Translations under genes and position numbers: made by a program
Part shown: one piece after another, positions 54,451 to 62,567 of the stretch
Layout: each line of letters opens with the position of its first letter
How positions within the stretch are numbered: position 1 is the first letter of the stretch
Assembly: GCA_044220545.1 (NCBI GenBank)
Contig: JBGAQX010000026.1
Span: forward strand, 1-63,266
From: Fen-999 sp044220545
Lineage (GTDB): Bacteria; Pseudomonadota; Gammaproteobacteria; Burkholderiales; Rhodocyclaceae
Reading direction: 5' to 3'
Length of the DNA: 63,266 nucleotides
Notes under the pieces: model-generated
Seen by the model: the letters and a program-made list of their open reading frames with translations, nothing else
What the model was told of the DNA's origin: nothing
The model's database searches: none

Positions 54451-55398
54451 TCAGTCGTTCGAGGGCCAGAAGTAGGTCTTGCTCACCTCGTCACCGATGG
54501 CGCAAATACGGCTGAGCACGGCGGTCAGATACTCGTGCAGCCCCTGGGCGACGATGTCATCGATAAGGCCGTACTCCAGCTCCGCATGCAACAGGCCGAC
54601 CCGCCGGACCAGCTCCTCCGCACTGGCGCCGCCGATCTCGTCCACCAGCCGATGGGCCTCGCGCATGCAGAAGCGCAGCGAACGGGGCAGGTCGGCGTTC
54701 AGAATCAGCATTTCGGCGACGCGCTTGGGCGTAATGACGTCGCTATAGACCTTGCGATAGGACTCGAACGACGACACCGAGCGCAGCAACGCGCCCCATT
54801 GGTAGTAGTCCGCCGCGCCGCCGACGTCTTGCAGACTGGGCAACAGGATGTGGTACTTGACGTCGAGGATGCGCGCCGTGTTGTCGGCCCGTTCGAGAAA
54901 GGTGCCGAGCCGGATGAACTGGAACGGCTCGCCGCGCAGCATGGTGCCGTACGCGATGCCCCGCGACAGGTGCGACCGCTCCTTGACCCAGTCGAAGAAG
55001 GCCGAGACGCCGTCGTCCGGAATGCCCGCGTCACGCCGCTCCTGCATCATCAGCCAGGTATGGTTGAGCGCCTCCCAGACCTCCGAGCTGACGGTGCCGC
55101 GCACGGCCCGGCTGTTTTCCCGCGCGGCGCCGAGACTGCTGATGATGCTGGCCGGATTGCTCTCGTCCAGGGCCATGAAGTGCACGACGTTCGCGGCATT
55201 GATTTCCTTGTGGCGTTCGGCGAACGCATAGTGCAGACCGCTGATCGACAACACCGCACTCCACTCCTGGGATGGGGCGGAGGTGCCGTGCTTGAGCAGC
55301 GACATGCGATAGGTGACATCAAGCATGCGCGCCGTGCTCTCGGCCCGCTCCATGCTCCTGGCCATCCAGTAGAGATGGTCGGCGGTGCTGGACAGCAT
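54451..55398 (-). CDS. Alpha-E domain protein (COG2307)
   Basis: A 315-residue all-helical protein starting MLSSTADHLYWMARSMERAE, with the typical ARMLDVTYRMSLL and ERADNTARILDVKYHILL repeats; no catalytic motif is known. The family nearly always accompanies a circularly permuted ATP-grasp, as here (25-base gap), and is thought to be its partner subunit. Confidence 0.93.
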   Translation of the reverse strand: MLSSTADHLYWMARSMERAESTARMLDVTYRMSLLKHGTSAPSQEWSAVLSISGLHYAFAERHKEINAANVVHFMALDESNPASIISSLGAARENSRAVRGTVSSEVWEALNHTWLMMQERRDAGIPDDGVSAFFDWVKERSHLSRGIAYGTMLRGEPFQFIRLGTFLERADNTARILDVKYHILLPSLQDVGGAADYYQWGALLRSVSSFESYRKVYSDVITPKRVAEMLILNADLPRSLRFCMREAHRLVDEIGGASAEELVRRVGLLHAELEYGLIDDIVAQGLHEYLTAVLSRICAIGDEVSKTYFWPSND

Positions 55399-55423
55399 TT
55401 GGATTCCCTCCCTCGATGCGCCC

Positions 55424-56836
55424 CTAGTGTTCCAGTACCCAGGTGTCCTTGGTGCCGCCGCCCTGGGAAGAGTTGACCACCAGGGAGCCCTGCTTGAGGG
55501 CGACGCGGGTCAGTCCGCCGGGCACCATGGTGATCTCCTTGCCGGAGAGGACGAACGGCCGCAGATCGATGTGGCGCGGCGCGACGCCGCTGTCGACGAA
55601 GGTCGGGCAGGTCGACAGGGCCAGGGTCGGCTGGGCGATATAGCGGGACGGGTCGGCGACGATCTTGTCGCGGAAGAGGCGGATCTCCTCCTTCGCGGCG
55701 GTCGGTCCGACCAGCATGCCGTAGCCGCCCGAGCCCTGCACTTCCTTGACCACCAGCTCGGGCAGGTGATCCAGCACATAGCGCAGATCGTCGGTCTTGC
55801 GCAGTTCCCAGGTGGGCACGTTGTGGATGATCGGCTCCTCGCCACAATAAAAGCGGATCATCTCCGGCACGTGGATGTACATGGACTTGTCGTCGGCGAT
55901 GCCGGTGCCGACGGCGTTGGCCAGTGTGACGCCACCCCGCCGATAGCACTCGAACAGGCCCGGCACTCCGAGCACCGAATCCTTGCGAAAGGCCTTGGGA
56001 TCGAGAAAGTCGTCGTCGATGCGCCGGTAGATGACGTCGACGCGCCGGGGCCCGCGCGTCGTCCGCATATACACGCCGCCGTCGCGAACGAACAGGTCCG
56101 GGCCTTCGACCAGGTCCACGCCCATTTGCTGGGCGAGGAAGGCGTGCTCGAAGTACGCGGAATTGAACTGGCCGGGCGTCAGCACCACCACGGTGGGATC
56201 GACGACGCCCTCCGGCGCCACGGAACGCAGGTTCTCCAGCAACATGTCCGGATAGTGTTCCACCGGCGCGATGGCCTGGCGGGCGAACAGCTCCGGGAAG
56301 AGCCGCATCATCATGCGGCGGTTCTCCAGCATGTAGGAAACGCCGGAAGGCGTGCGCAGATTGTCCTCGAGCACGTGGTATTCGCCGGCGCCGGCGCGGA
56401 CGATATCGATGCCGGCGACATGGCAATAGATTTGCCCCGGCAGGTCGACGCCAACCATCTCCGGGCGGAACAGGTTGTTGTTGAGCACGTGTTCCTTGGG
56501 GATGCGGCCGGCCTTGAGTATCTCCTGGTCGTGATACACGTCGTGCAGGAAGGCATTGAGCGCCTTGACGCGCTGGCGCAGTCCGGCCTCCAGCACCCGC
56601 CATTCGCCCGCCGGGATGATGCGCGGCACGATGTCGAAGGGGATCAACCGCTCCTTGCCGGCATCTTCGCCATAGACGGCGAACGTGATGCCGACCCGGT
56701 GAAAGGTGAGGTCGGCTTCCTCGCGCTTGCGCTCAAGGGTTTCCGGCGCGGTCGAGGCCAGCCAACTGGCGAAGGAGCCGTAATGGTCGCGCGGCGCCTG
56801 CTCGGCCACCAGCATTTCGTCGAAAGGGGCTTTCAT
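55424..56836 (-). CDS. Circularly permuted ATP-grasp type 2 protein (COG2308)
   Basis: A 470-residue ATP-grasp enzyme starting MKAPFDEMLVAEQAPRDHYG. Blocks typical of the family are EYHVLEDNLRTPSGVSYMLENR, VDVIYRRIDDDFLDP, and a terminal SSQGGGTKDTWVLE. It is predicted to form amide bonds (peptide ligase). First gene of the four-gene Anbu operon; the 234-base gap upstream (56837-57070) should hold its promoter and also holds the tRNA terminator. Confidence 0.94.
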   Translation of the reverse strand: MKAPFDEMLVAEQAPRDHYGSFASWLASTAPETLERKREEADLTFHRVGITFAVYGEDAGKERLIPFDIVPRIIPAGEWRVLEAGLRQRVKALNAFLHDVYHDQEILKAGRIPKEHVLNNNLFRPEMVGVDLPGQIYCHVAGIDIVRAGAGEYHVLEDNLRTPSGVSYMLENRRMMMRLFPELFARQAIAPVEHYPDMLLENLRSVAPEGVVDPTVVVLTPGQFNSAYFEHAFLAQQMGVDLVEGPDLFVRDGGVYMRTTRGPRRVDVIYRRIDDDFLDPKAFRKDSVLGVPGLFECYRRGGVTLANAVGTGIADDKSMYIHVPEMIRFYCGEEPIIHNVPTWELRKTDDLRYVLDHLPELVVKEVQGSGGYGMLVGPTAAKEEIRLFRDKIVADPSRYIAQPTLALSTCPTFVDSGVAPRHIDLRPFVLSGKEITMVPGGLTRVALKQGSLVVNSSQGGGTKDTWVLEH

Positions 56837-57025
56837 GGGACACCACCTGAGAGAGACGATGACACCAATCGCACTGCACAAAGTGTGCCGTGTGCAAAAA
56901 CGGGCTCTCAGGCGGGAAATGGCATGAAACCGAGCATCTAACCGCACCACGGACGAGCGCGGGCGCGCCAAGGCGGTGCGGCCGAGTGGAAACTTCGGAG
57001 GGAGAAACGACAATCGCGGGAGGGG

Positions 57026-57056
57026 AAAACGGAGAGCCGCCTGAACGGCGGCTCTC
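57026..57056 (-). terminator. Intrinsic terminator of tRNA-Pro
   Basis: A 10-bp stem GAGAGCCGCC/GGCGGCTCTC (57032-57041 with 57047-57056) and a 5-base loop, followed on the minus strand by CGTTTTCCCC. It lies 15 bases past the tRNA 3' end. Confidence 0.8.
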
Positions 57057-57070
57057 TATCCAAACAATCC

Positions 57071-57147
<77 letters not shown>

Positions 57148-57170
57148 AATTTCTCGATTCGGTCACCACA

Positions 57171-58139
57171 CTAGAACCGGCGGGAGACCGAAAAGGCCGG
57201 CAATTCTAACAGAGCGTTTCTGTAAATAGAAGCTGGCAGACAACTTATTGCATCGATCGCGATTTTCGCCTCCGCTTCGGCGTACCGGCGCGCGGCGTCA
57301 AGGGCACCGCTGGCCTTGACGGCGGCAAGCACCTCGGGGAAAGCGTCGCGGCCACCCTCCTCGATGGCCCTGCGCACGCAGGCCGCGTGTTCCGGAGTTC
57401 CATGTTTGAGAACGTGGATCAAAGGCAGGGTCGGCTTGCCTTCGGCGAGATCGTCACCCAGATGTTTGCCCGTCTCGGCTTCGTCTCCGGAGTAGTCGAG
57501 TACGTCATCGACCAGCTGGAAGGCGGTGCCCAGATGCATGCCGTAGCGGGCCAGGCCATCCTCGACTTCGGGACTGGCGCCACCGAGAATCGCGCCCAGG
57601 CGGGCGGCGGCCTGGAAAAGTTTGGCCGTTTTGTAGCGGATGACCTGAAGGTACGCCTCGACATCGATATCCGCGTTGTGGCAATTCATCAACTGCAGCA
57701 CTTCACCTTCGGCAATGACGTTGGTGGCATCCGCCAGTACCTCCATGACGCGCATGCTGCCGACGCCAACCATCATCTGGAAGGCCCGCGAGTAGAGGAA
57801 GTCGCCCACCAGAACGCTGGCGGCGTTGCCAAACAGGGCGTTGGCGGTATCGCGACCCCGGCGCAGGTCCGATTCATCGACGACATCGTCGTGCAGGAGC
57901 GTCGCGGTATGAATGAACTCGACGACCGCCGCCAGTTCGTGATGGTGCTTGCCCTGGTAGCCAAGCGCGCCGGCCGTCAGCAGCACCAGGGCGGGCCGCA
58001 TGCGCTTGCCGCCGCCGGCGACGATGTACTCGGCGACCTGACGCACCAGGACGACCTCGGAATGCAGGCGCGCACGAATCACCGCGTCAACCGCGGTCAT
58101 GTCGTCGGCAATCAGGGAGTAAAGGGCTGACAGATCCAC
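57171..58139 (-). CDS. ispB: Polyprenyl (octaprenyl) diphosphate synthase
   Basis: A 322-residue trans-isoprenyl diphosphate synthase making the ubiquinone side chain used by UbiA. The first Asp-rich motif is LLHDDVVDESDLRRG, the second LVDDVLDYSGD; GGGKRMRPALVLL is the substrate-binding block. The GTG at 58139 gives the E. coli IspB length (323); a TTG at 58202 would add 21 residues. It is divergent from rplU. Confidence 0.95.
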   Translation of the reverse strand: MDLSALYSLIADDMTAVDAVIRARLHSEVVLVRQVAEYIVAGGGKRMRPALVLLTAGALGYQGKHHHELAAVVEFIHTATLLHDDVVDESDLRRGRDTANALFGNAASVLVGDFLYSRAFQMMVGVGSMRVMEVLADATNVIAEGEVLQLMNCHNADIDVEAYLQVIRYKTAKLFQAAARLGAILGGASPEVEDGLARYGMHLGTAFQLVDDVLDYSGDEAETGKHLGDDLAEGKPTLPLIHVLKHGTPEHAACVRRAIEEGGRDAFPEVLAAVKASGALDAARRYAEAEAKIAIDAISCLPASIYRNALLELPAFSVSRRF

Positions 58140-58219
58140 GGGGCGTCGTAGGCGCGTCGCGCGAAAAGGCGCGATGGTAGGCGCCTGCCGGGCCGCCGTC
58201 AACGCGAGTTAATTATTCT

Positions 58220-58248
58220 TTGACCAGAAAGGCTTGGCTCACTATAAT
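58220..58248 (+). promoter_or_regulatory. Strong sigma70 promoter of rplU-rpmA
   Basis: TTGACC (58220-58225), 17 bases, then a perfect TATAAT (58243-58248), 36 bases before the rplU start codon. The best housekeeping promoter in the window. Confidence 0.92.
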
Positions 58249-58284
58249 GCGCGGTTCTTCTAACGCTGTAATGGAGTCATCATC

Positions 58285-58596
58285 ATGTACGCGGTCATAA
58301 AAACCGGTGGCAAGCAGTATCGCGTCGCCGCCGGCGAAAAAATCAAAGTAGAACAGATACCGGCGGACGTGGGCGCAGAAATCACTCTTGACCAGGTGCT
58401 CATGGTCGGCGAAGGCGAGTCGGTGAAAATCGGCAGCCCGCTGGTCGCCGGCGCCAAGGTCACGGCCAAGGTGATCGCGCACGGTCGGCATGCCAAGGTG
58501 AATATTTTCAAGATGCGTCGGCGCAAGCACTATCAAAAGCACCAGGGGCATCGGCAGAATTACACCGAAATCCAGATCGCCGGCATCGCCGCCTAA
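58285..58596 (+). CDS. rplU: 50S ribosomal protein L21
   Basis: 103 residues, full length, starting MYAVIKTGGKQYRVAAGEKI, with the C-terminal KMRRRKHYQKHQGHRQNYTEI RNA-binding block. Component of the large subunit. First gene of rplU-rpmA, followed by rpmA after 31 bases. Confidence 0.98.
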   Translation: MYAVIKTGGKQYRVAAGEKIKVEQIPADVGAEITLDQVLMVGEGESVKIGSPLVAGAKVTAKVIAHGRHAKVNIFKMRRRKHYQKHQGHRQNYTEIQIAGIAA

Positions 58597-58627
58597 CGCG
58601 GCGGGAACCTGACAGGAGTCTCACCTC

Positions 58628-58891
58628 ATGGCACATAAAAAGGCAGGCGGCAGTTCCCGTAACGGCCGCGATTCGGAATCAAAGCGCCTTGGCGTCAAGC
58701 GCTACGGCGGCCAACTGGTTTCGGCCGGCAGCATCATCGTTCGTCAGCGTGGCACCCAGTTCCATCCGGGCGACAACGTCGGCATCGGCAAGGATCACAC
58801 GCTGTTCGCGAAGATCGAGGGCACGGTTCAGTTCTTCACCAAAGGCCCCGAAAAGCGCAAGACCATCAAGATCGTTCCGGCCGCCGCCTAA
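58628..58891 (+). CDS. rpmA: 50S ribosomal protein L27
   Basis: 87 residues, starting MAHKKAGGSSRNGRDSESKR, the conserved N-terminal tail that reaches the peptidyl-transferase centre. Sequence and length are standard. Followed by an intrinsic terminator before obgE. Confidence 0.98.
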   Translation: MAHKKAGGSSRNGRDSESKRLGVKRYGGQLVSAGSIIVRQRGTQFHPGDNVGIGKDHTLFAKIEGTVQFFTKGPEKRKTIKIVPAAA

Positions 58892-58913
58892 TCAGGGCAT
58901 CGCGCTGGTCGCA

Positions 58914-58943
58914 AAAGCCCTATCCCTGCGATAGGGCTTTTTT
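58914..58943 (+). terminator. Intrinsic terminator between rpmA and obgE
   Basis: AAAGCCCTATC (58914-58924) pairs with GATAGGGCTTT (58930-58940) around CCTGC and runs into TTTTTTG on the plus strand. It lies 22 bases past rpmA and ends about 16 bases before the obgE ATG. The hairpin should cap most rplU-rpmA transcripts, with obgE expressed by readthrough. Confidence 0.9.
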
Positions 58944-58958
58944 GTTTTCGGGGACTCC

Positions 58959-59999
58959 ATGAAGTTTTTCGACGAAGCGAAGATTGAGGTCATTGCCGGC
59001 GACGGTGGCAATGGCGTCGCGTCCTTTCGCCGCGAGAAGTTCATCCCCCGCGGTGGCCCCGACGGCGGTGACGGCGGTCGTGGCGGCAGCATCTGGGCCA
59101 TCGCCGACCGCAACCTCAACACGCTCATCGACTACCGCTACACCCGCATCTTCAGGGCACAGCGCGGCGAGAACGGCCGTGGCTCCGATTGCTACGGCAA
59201 GGCGGGCGACGACATGGAGCTGCGGGTACCCGTTGGCACCGTATTCACCGACATCGGCACCGGCGAAGTCCTGGCGGACCTCGACGGCGACGGCAAGCGG
59301 GCACTGATCGCCAAGGGTGGCCACGGGGGCCTGGGCAACCTGCATTTCAAGTCGAGCACCAACCGGGCACCGCGCCAATGCACGCCGGGGGGCGAGGGTG
59401 AACGGCGCGACCTGCGTCTGGAGCTCAAGGTATTGGCCGATGTCGGGTTGCTCGGCATGCCCAACGCCGGCAAGTCGACCTTCATCCGCGCGGTGTCGGC
59501 CGCCAAACCCAAGGTGGCGGACTACCCGTTCACCACACTGCATCCGAATCTGGGCGTGGTTCGCGTTGACCACAACCGCAGTTTCGTCATTGCCGACATT
59601 CCCGGCCTGATCGAAGGCGCGGCCGAAGGCGCCGGCCTCGGCCATCAATTTCTCCGCCACTTGCAGCGGACCAATGTGCTGCTGCATCTGGTGGACATCG
59701 CTCCTTTAGATCCCGACACCGATCCACTCAAGGAAGCCAAGGCCATCGTCAAGGAGCTGCGCAAGTACGACGAAGCGCTTTACGAGAAGCCGCGTTGGCT
59801 GGTGATCAACAAGATCGACCTGGTACCCGAGGATGAGCGCAAGGCACGCATCGCGGCACTCGTGAAGGGTTATGGCAAGGGCGTGCGCCACTTCGCCATT
59901 TCGGCCATCAACGGCGACGGGTGCAAGGAACTGACTTACGCCATCATGGAAACACTCGAAGAGCAACGATCCCATGAGAACACGGATAGCGCGGAGTAA
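58959..59999 (+). CDS. obgE: GTPase ObgE/CgtA
   Basis: A 346-residue GTPase associated with the 50S subunit and stress control. The glycine-rich Obg fold (about 1-158; PRGGPDGGDGGRGGSIW) is followed by the G domain with GMPNAGKSTFIRA (G1), DIPGLIEGAAEGAGLGHQFL (G3) and NKIDLVPED (G4). A GGGGA Shine-Dalgarno precedes the ATG. It overlaps proB by 26 bases. Confidence 0.97.
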   Translation: MKFFDEAKIEVIAGDGGNGVASFRREKFIPRGGPDGGDGGRGGSIWAIADRNLNTLIDYRYTRIFRAQRGENGRGSDCYGKAGDDMELRVPVGTVFTDIGTGEVLADLDGDGKRALIAKGGHGGLGNLHFKSSTNRAPRQCTPGGEGERRDLRLELKVLADVGLLGMPNAGKSTFIRAVSAAKPKVADYPFTTLHPNLGVVRVDHNRSFVIADIPGLIEGAAEGAGLGHQFLRHLQRTNVLLHLVDIAPLDPDTDPLKEAKAIVKELRKYDEALYEKPRWLVINKIDLVPEDERKARIAALVKGYGKGVRHFAISAINGDGCKELTYAIMETLEEQRSHENTDSAE

Positions 60000-61089
60000 G
60001 CGGCTGGTCGTCAAGGTTGGCAGCGCCCTGGTCACCAATAATGGGGCTGGCTTGGCACTGGAGTTCATTGCCGACTGCGCCCGGCAGATTGCCGCGTTGC
60101 GCGAAGCCGGGCGCGAAGTCCTGCTGGTCTCCTCCGGCGCCATCGCCGCCGGCATGCAGCGACTGGGCTGGTCTGCCCGACCCCATGCCATGCACGATCT
60201 TCAGGCGGCGGCGGCCGTGGGGCAAATGGGCCTGGCGCAGGCCTACGAATCGACCTTCGGCGAACACGGCCTGAAGGCCGCGCAGATCCTGCTGACCCAC
60301 GAAGACCTCGCCGATCGCAAGCGCTACCTCAATGCGCGATCGACCCTCCATGCGCTGCTCGGCTACGGTGTGGTGCCGATCATCAACGAGAATGACACCG
60401 TCGTTACTGACGAAATCAAGTTCGGCGACAACGATACCCTGGGCGCCCTCGTCGCCAACCTGGTGGAAGCGGATGCCCTGATCATACTTACCGATCAGAA
60501 GGGCCTCTATACGGCGGACCCGCGCCGCGATGCATCGGCCACCCTGATCGCCGAGGGCCGCGCCGATGATCGACGTTACGAGTCGATGGCCGGTGGAGCC
60601 GGCAGCGGCATCAGCAAGGGCGGCATGATCACCAAGGTGCGGGCGGCCCAGCGCGCGGCGCGAAGCGGCGCCGACACGCTGATTGTCAGCGGCCGCGAGC
60701 GGGATGCCCTGTTGCACGCCGCCCGCGGGCAGCCGATCGGTACACTGCTTTACGCGACCGAGTCGCCGCTGACCGCCCGCAAGCAGTGGCTGGCCGACCA
60801 TCTGCAACTGGCCGGCAGTCTGACGCTCGACGAAGGCGCCATCAAGGCGCTGGGGGAAGGCCGAAGCTTGTTGTCGGTCGGCGTGAAGTTCGTCGAGGGA
60901 GAGTTCGAGCGGGGCGCGGCGGTGGCGTGCCGGTCGGTCGATGGTGCCGAGGTGGCGCGCGGTCTCATCAATTATTCGAGCTCGGAAGCCCGCCGCATCG
61001 CCGGTCACGCCACCGTCGACATCGAATCGTTGCTGGGCTATCTCGATGACGAAGAACTGATCCATCGGGACAATCTGGTGCTGCTTTAG
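59974..61089 (+). CDS. proB: Glutamate 5-kinase ProB
   Basis: A 371-residue first enzyme of proline synthesis. The amino-acid kinase domain (about 1-255; KRLVVKVGSALVTNNGAGL, VSSGAIAAGM, NENDTVVTDEIKFGDNDTLGA) is followed by a C-terminal PUA domain (about 278-365). The start MRTRIARSKR lies within the end of obgE; coupling is likely. Length matches E. coli (367). Confidence 0.96.
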   Translation: MRTRIARSKRLVVKVGSALVTNNGAGLALEFIADCARQIAALREAGREVLLVSSGAIAAGMQRLGWSARPHAMHDLQAAAAVGQMGLAQAYESTFGEHGLKAAQILLTHEDLADRKRYLNARSTLHALLGYGVVPIINENDTVVTDEIKFGDNDTLGALVANLVEADALIILTDQKGLYTADPRRDASATLIAEGRADDRRYESMAGGAGSGISKGGMITKVRAAQRAARSGADTLIVSGRERDALLHAARGQPIGTLLYATESPLTARKQWLADHLQLAGSLTLDEGAIKALGEGRSLLSVGVKFVEGEFERGAAVACRSVDGAEVARGLINYSSSEARRIAGHATVDIESLLGYLDDEELIHRDNLVLL

Positions 61090-61257
61090 CGGCGTCATGA
61101 TGGGGCCGGGGGATAGTCGTTCCCCAGGCGGGAAGATGCCATGACGTGTTCATGGTTTTCGGCGATTACTCACGGTGCTAGTATTTGGCAACGGGAATGG
61201 ATTCCCTGTGTCTGTGGTAGCGACACGCCCGCGACCGCCATATACGAGAGATACGCC

Positions 61258-62559
61258 ATGACAAAGACAAATGCCCATACGCCTGCCGCGTTGCCACTTC
61301 CCGGCTTTAACTTGCCCGACGCAGCCGGTCTTGGCCCGGTGCCCAAGCGCTTGCCAGTCTTCCCTTTGCTCGCCTGCATGTTGTTGGCGGCCTGCGCTTC
61401 CGATCCGCCGACGGCCGGACCAGCGGTGGCGCCGCCGACCACCGTGGCGGCGCCCAGCGCGCCCGCCGTTGCGCCGATCACCGCCGTGCCTCTCGACGAA
61501 GCGGTAAGAAAGGCGGCTGAAGATTTGTTCGCCAAGGCGCCGCTGGCGCAGAACGTGAAGTTCGATCTGGTGATCGACCCACTGGTCGACGGGAACACGG
61601 GGTTCCAAACCCAGACGACCGCCAAGGTCGAGCAATCGGTGGTCGAGGTGGTCAAGGCCGGCTATCCGCAGATCGAGGTCAAGTCGTTCAACGGCGCGGC
61701 GCTGGCCTCCTTGCCGCTGATCATGGTTGGCACCTTCACGCCCATCAATCTCCAGGGCAAAGCCGATGGCGACAGGGATGCCTACCGGGTCTGCTTTGCC
61801 CTGGCCGATCTCAAGACTGGCAAGATCATCAGCAAAGGCTTTGCGCGCGCATTGCCTGGCGGTGTCGATGCGACACCGCAAGCGTTCTTCAGGGATCTGC
61901 CCGTCTGGCTGCGGGACTCGGCTGTCGATGGCTACATCAAGACTTGCCAGGGCACCAAGGCGGGGGATCCCATACATCCCGCCTACGTCGACACTGTCGC
62001 GGCGGCGGCCGTTATCAACGAAGCGACGCTGGCCTACGATCAGAAGCGCTACAAGGACGCGCTGGCGCTGTATCAAGCCGCCATGAAGAATCCCGCCGGG
62101 CGCCAGGCGCGCACGCAGGCGGGAATCTATCTGGCCAATCTGAAGCTGGGGCGACAAGCCGCGGCGATGAAGTCCTTTGGCGACTTGGTTGACATGGGGC
62201 TCGCAGCGGAGAAACTGGCGGTTCGCTTCAACTTCAAGCCGGGCGCAACAGCATTCTCGGGCAACGATCATCCCTATTCGCTTTGGTTGAACGCGATTGC
62301 CAAGAAATCCATGAAGCAGGCTGGATGCATAGAGGTCGGTGGCCACATGGCGCGAAGTGCCTCGGATCCATTGAGCGAACGCATGTCCTTACAGCGCGCG
62401 GAGTTCATACGGCAGAGGCTTTCAACGATTCAGCCCGCATTCGGCAAACGGTCCTCGGCTCAGGGTTACGGCTTCAAGCAGAACCTGATCGGCACCGGCC
62501 ATGGGGATCTGTCCGATTCTCTGGACGAACGAATCGAGTTCCGCAGAATCGGCTGCTGA
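61258..62559 (+). CDS. OmpA-like lipoprotein with TPR-type region
   Basis: 433 residues from the ATG at 61258, with a lipobox LLAAC at C46; a GTG at 61339 (then PKRLPVFPLLACMLLAAC) would give a normal-length lipoprotein signal and may be the true start. After a Pro/Ala linker, a conserved domain (about 80-230) is followed by a TPR-like segment (TLAYDQKRYKDALALYQAAMKNP) and a C-terminal OmpA-like domain (GHMARSASDPLSERMSLQRAEFIRQRL, then DSLDERIEFRRIGC) predicted to touch peptidoglycan. It is directly followed by the WD40 gene (8-base gap). Confidence 0.82.
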   Translation: MTKTNAHTPAALPLPGFNLPDAAGLGPVPKRLPVFPLLACMLLAACASDPPTAGPAVAPPTTVAAPSAPAVAPITAVPLDEAVRKAAEDLFAKAPLAQNVKFDLVIDPLVDGNTGFQTQTTAKVEQSVVEVVKAGYPQIEVKSFNGAALASLPLIMVGTFTPINLQGKADGDRDAYRVCFALADLKTGKIISKGFARALPGGVDATPQAFFRDLPVWLRDSAVDGYIKTCQGTKAGDPIHPAYVDTVAAAAVINEATLAYDQKRYKDALALYQAAMKNPAGRQARTQAGIYLANLKLGRQAAAMKSFGDLVDMGLAAEKLAVRFNFKPGATAFSGNDHPYSLWLNAIAKKSMKQAGCIEVGGHMARSASDPLSERMSLQRAEFIRQRLSTIQPAFGKRSSAQGYGFKQNLIGTGHGDLSDSLDERIEFRRIGC

Positions 62560-62567
62560 CGATAGAC

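Noticed and set aside
56837..57030. Possible regulatory RNA upstream of the ATP-grasp gene
   Set aside because: The GCACAC/GTGTGC stretches do not make a convincing extended fold and no known riboswitch pattern is seen.
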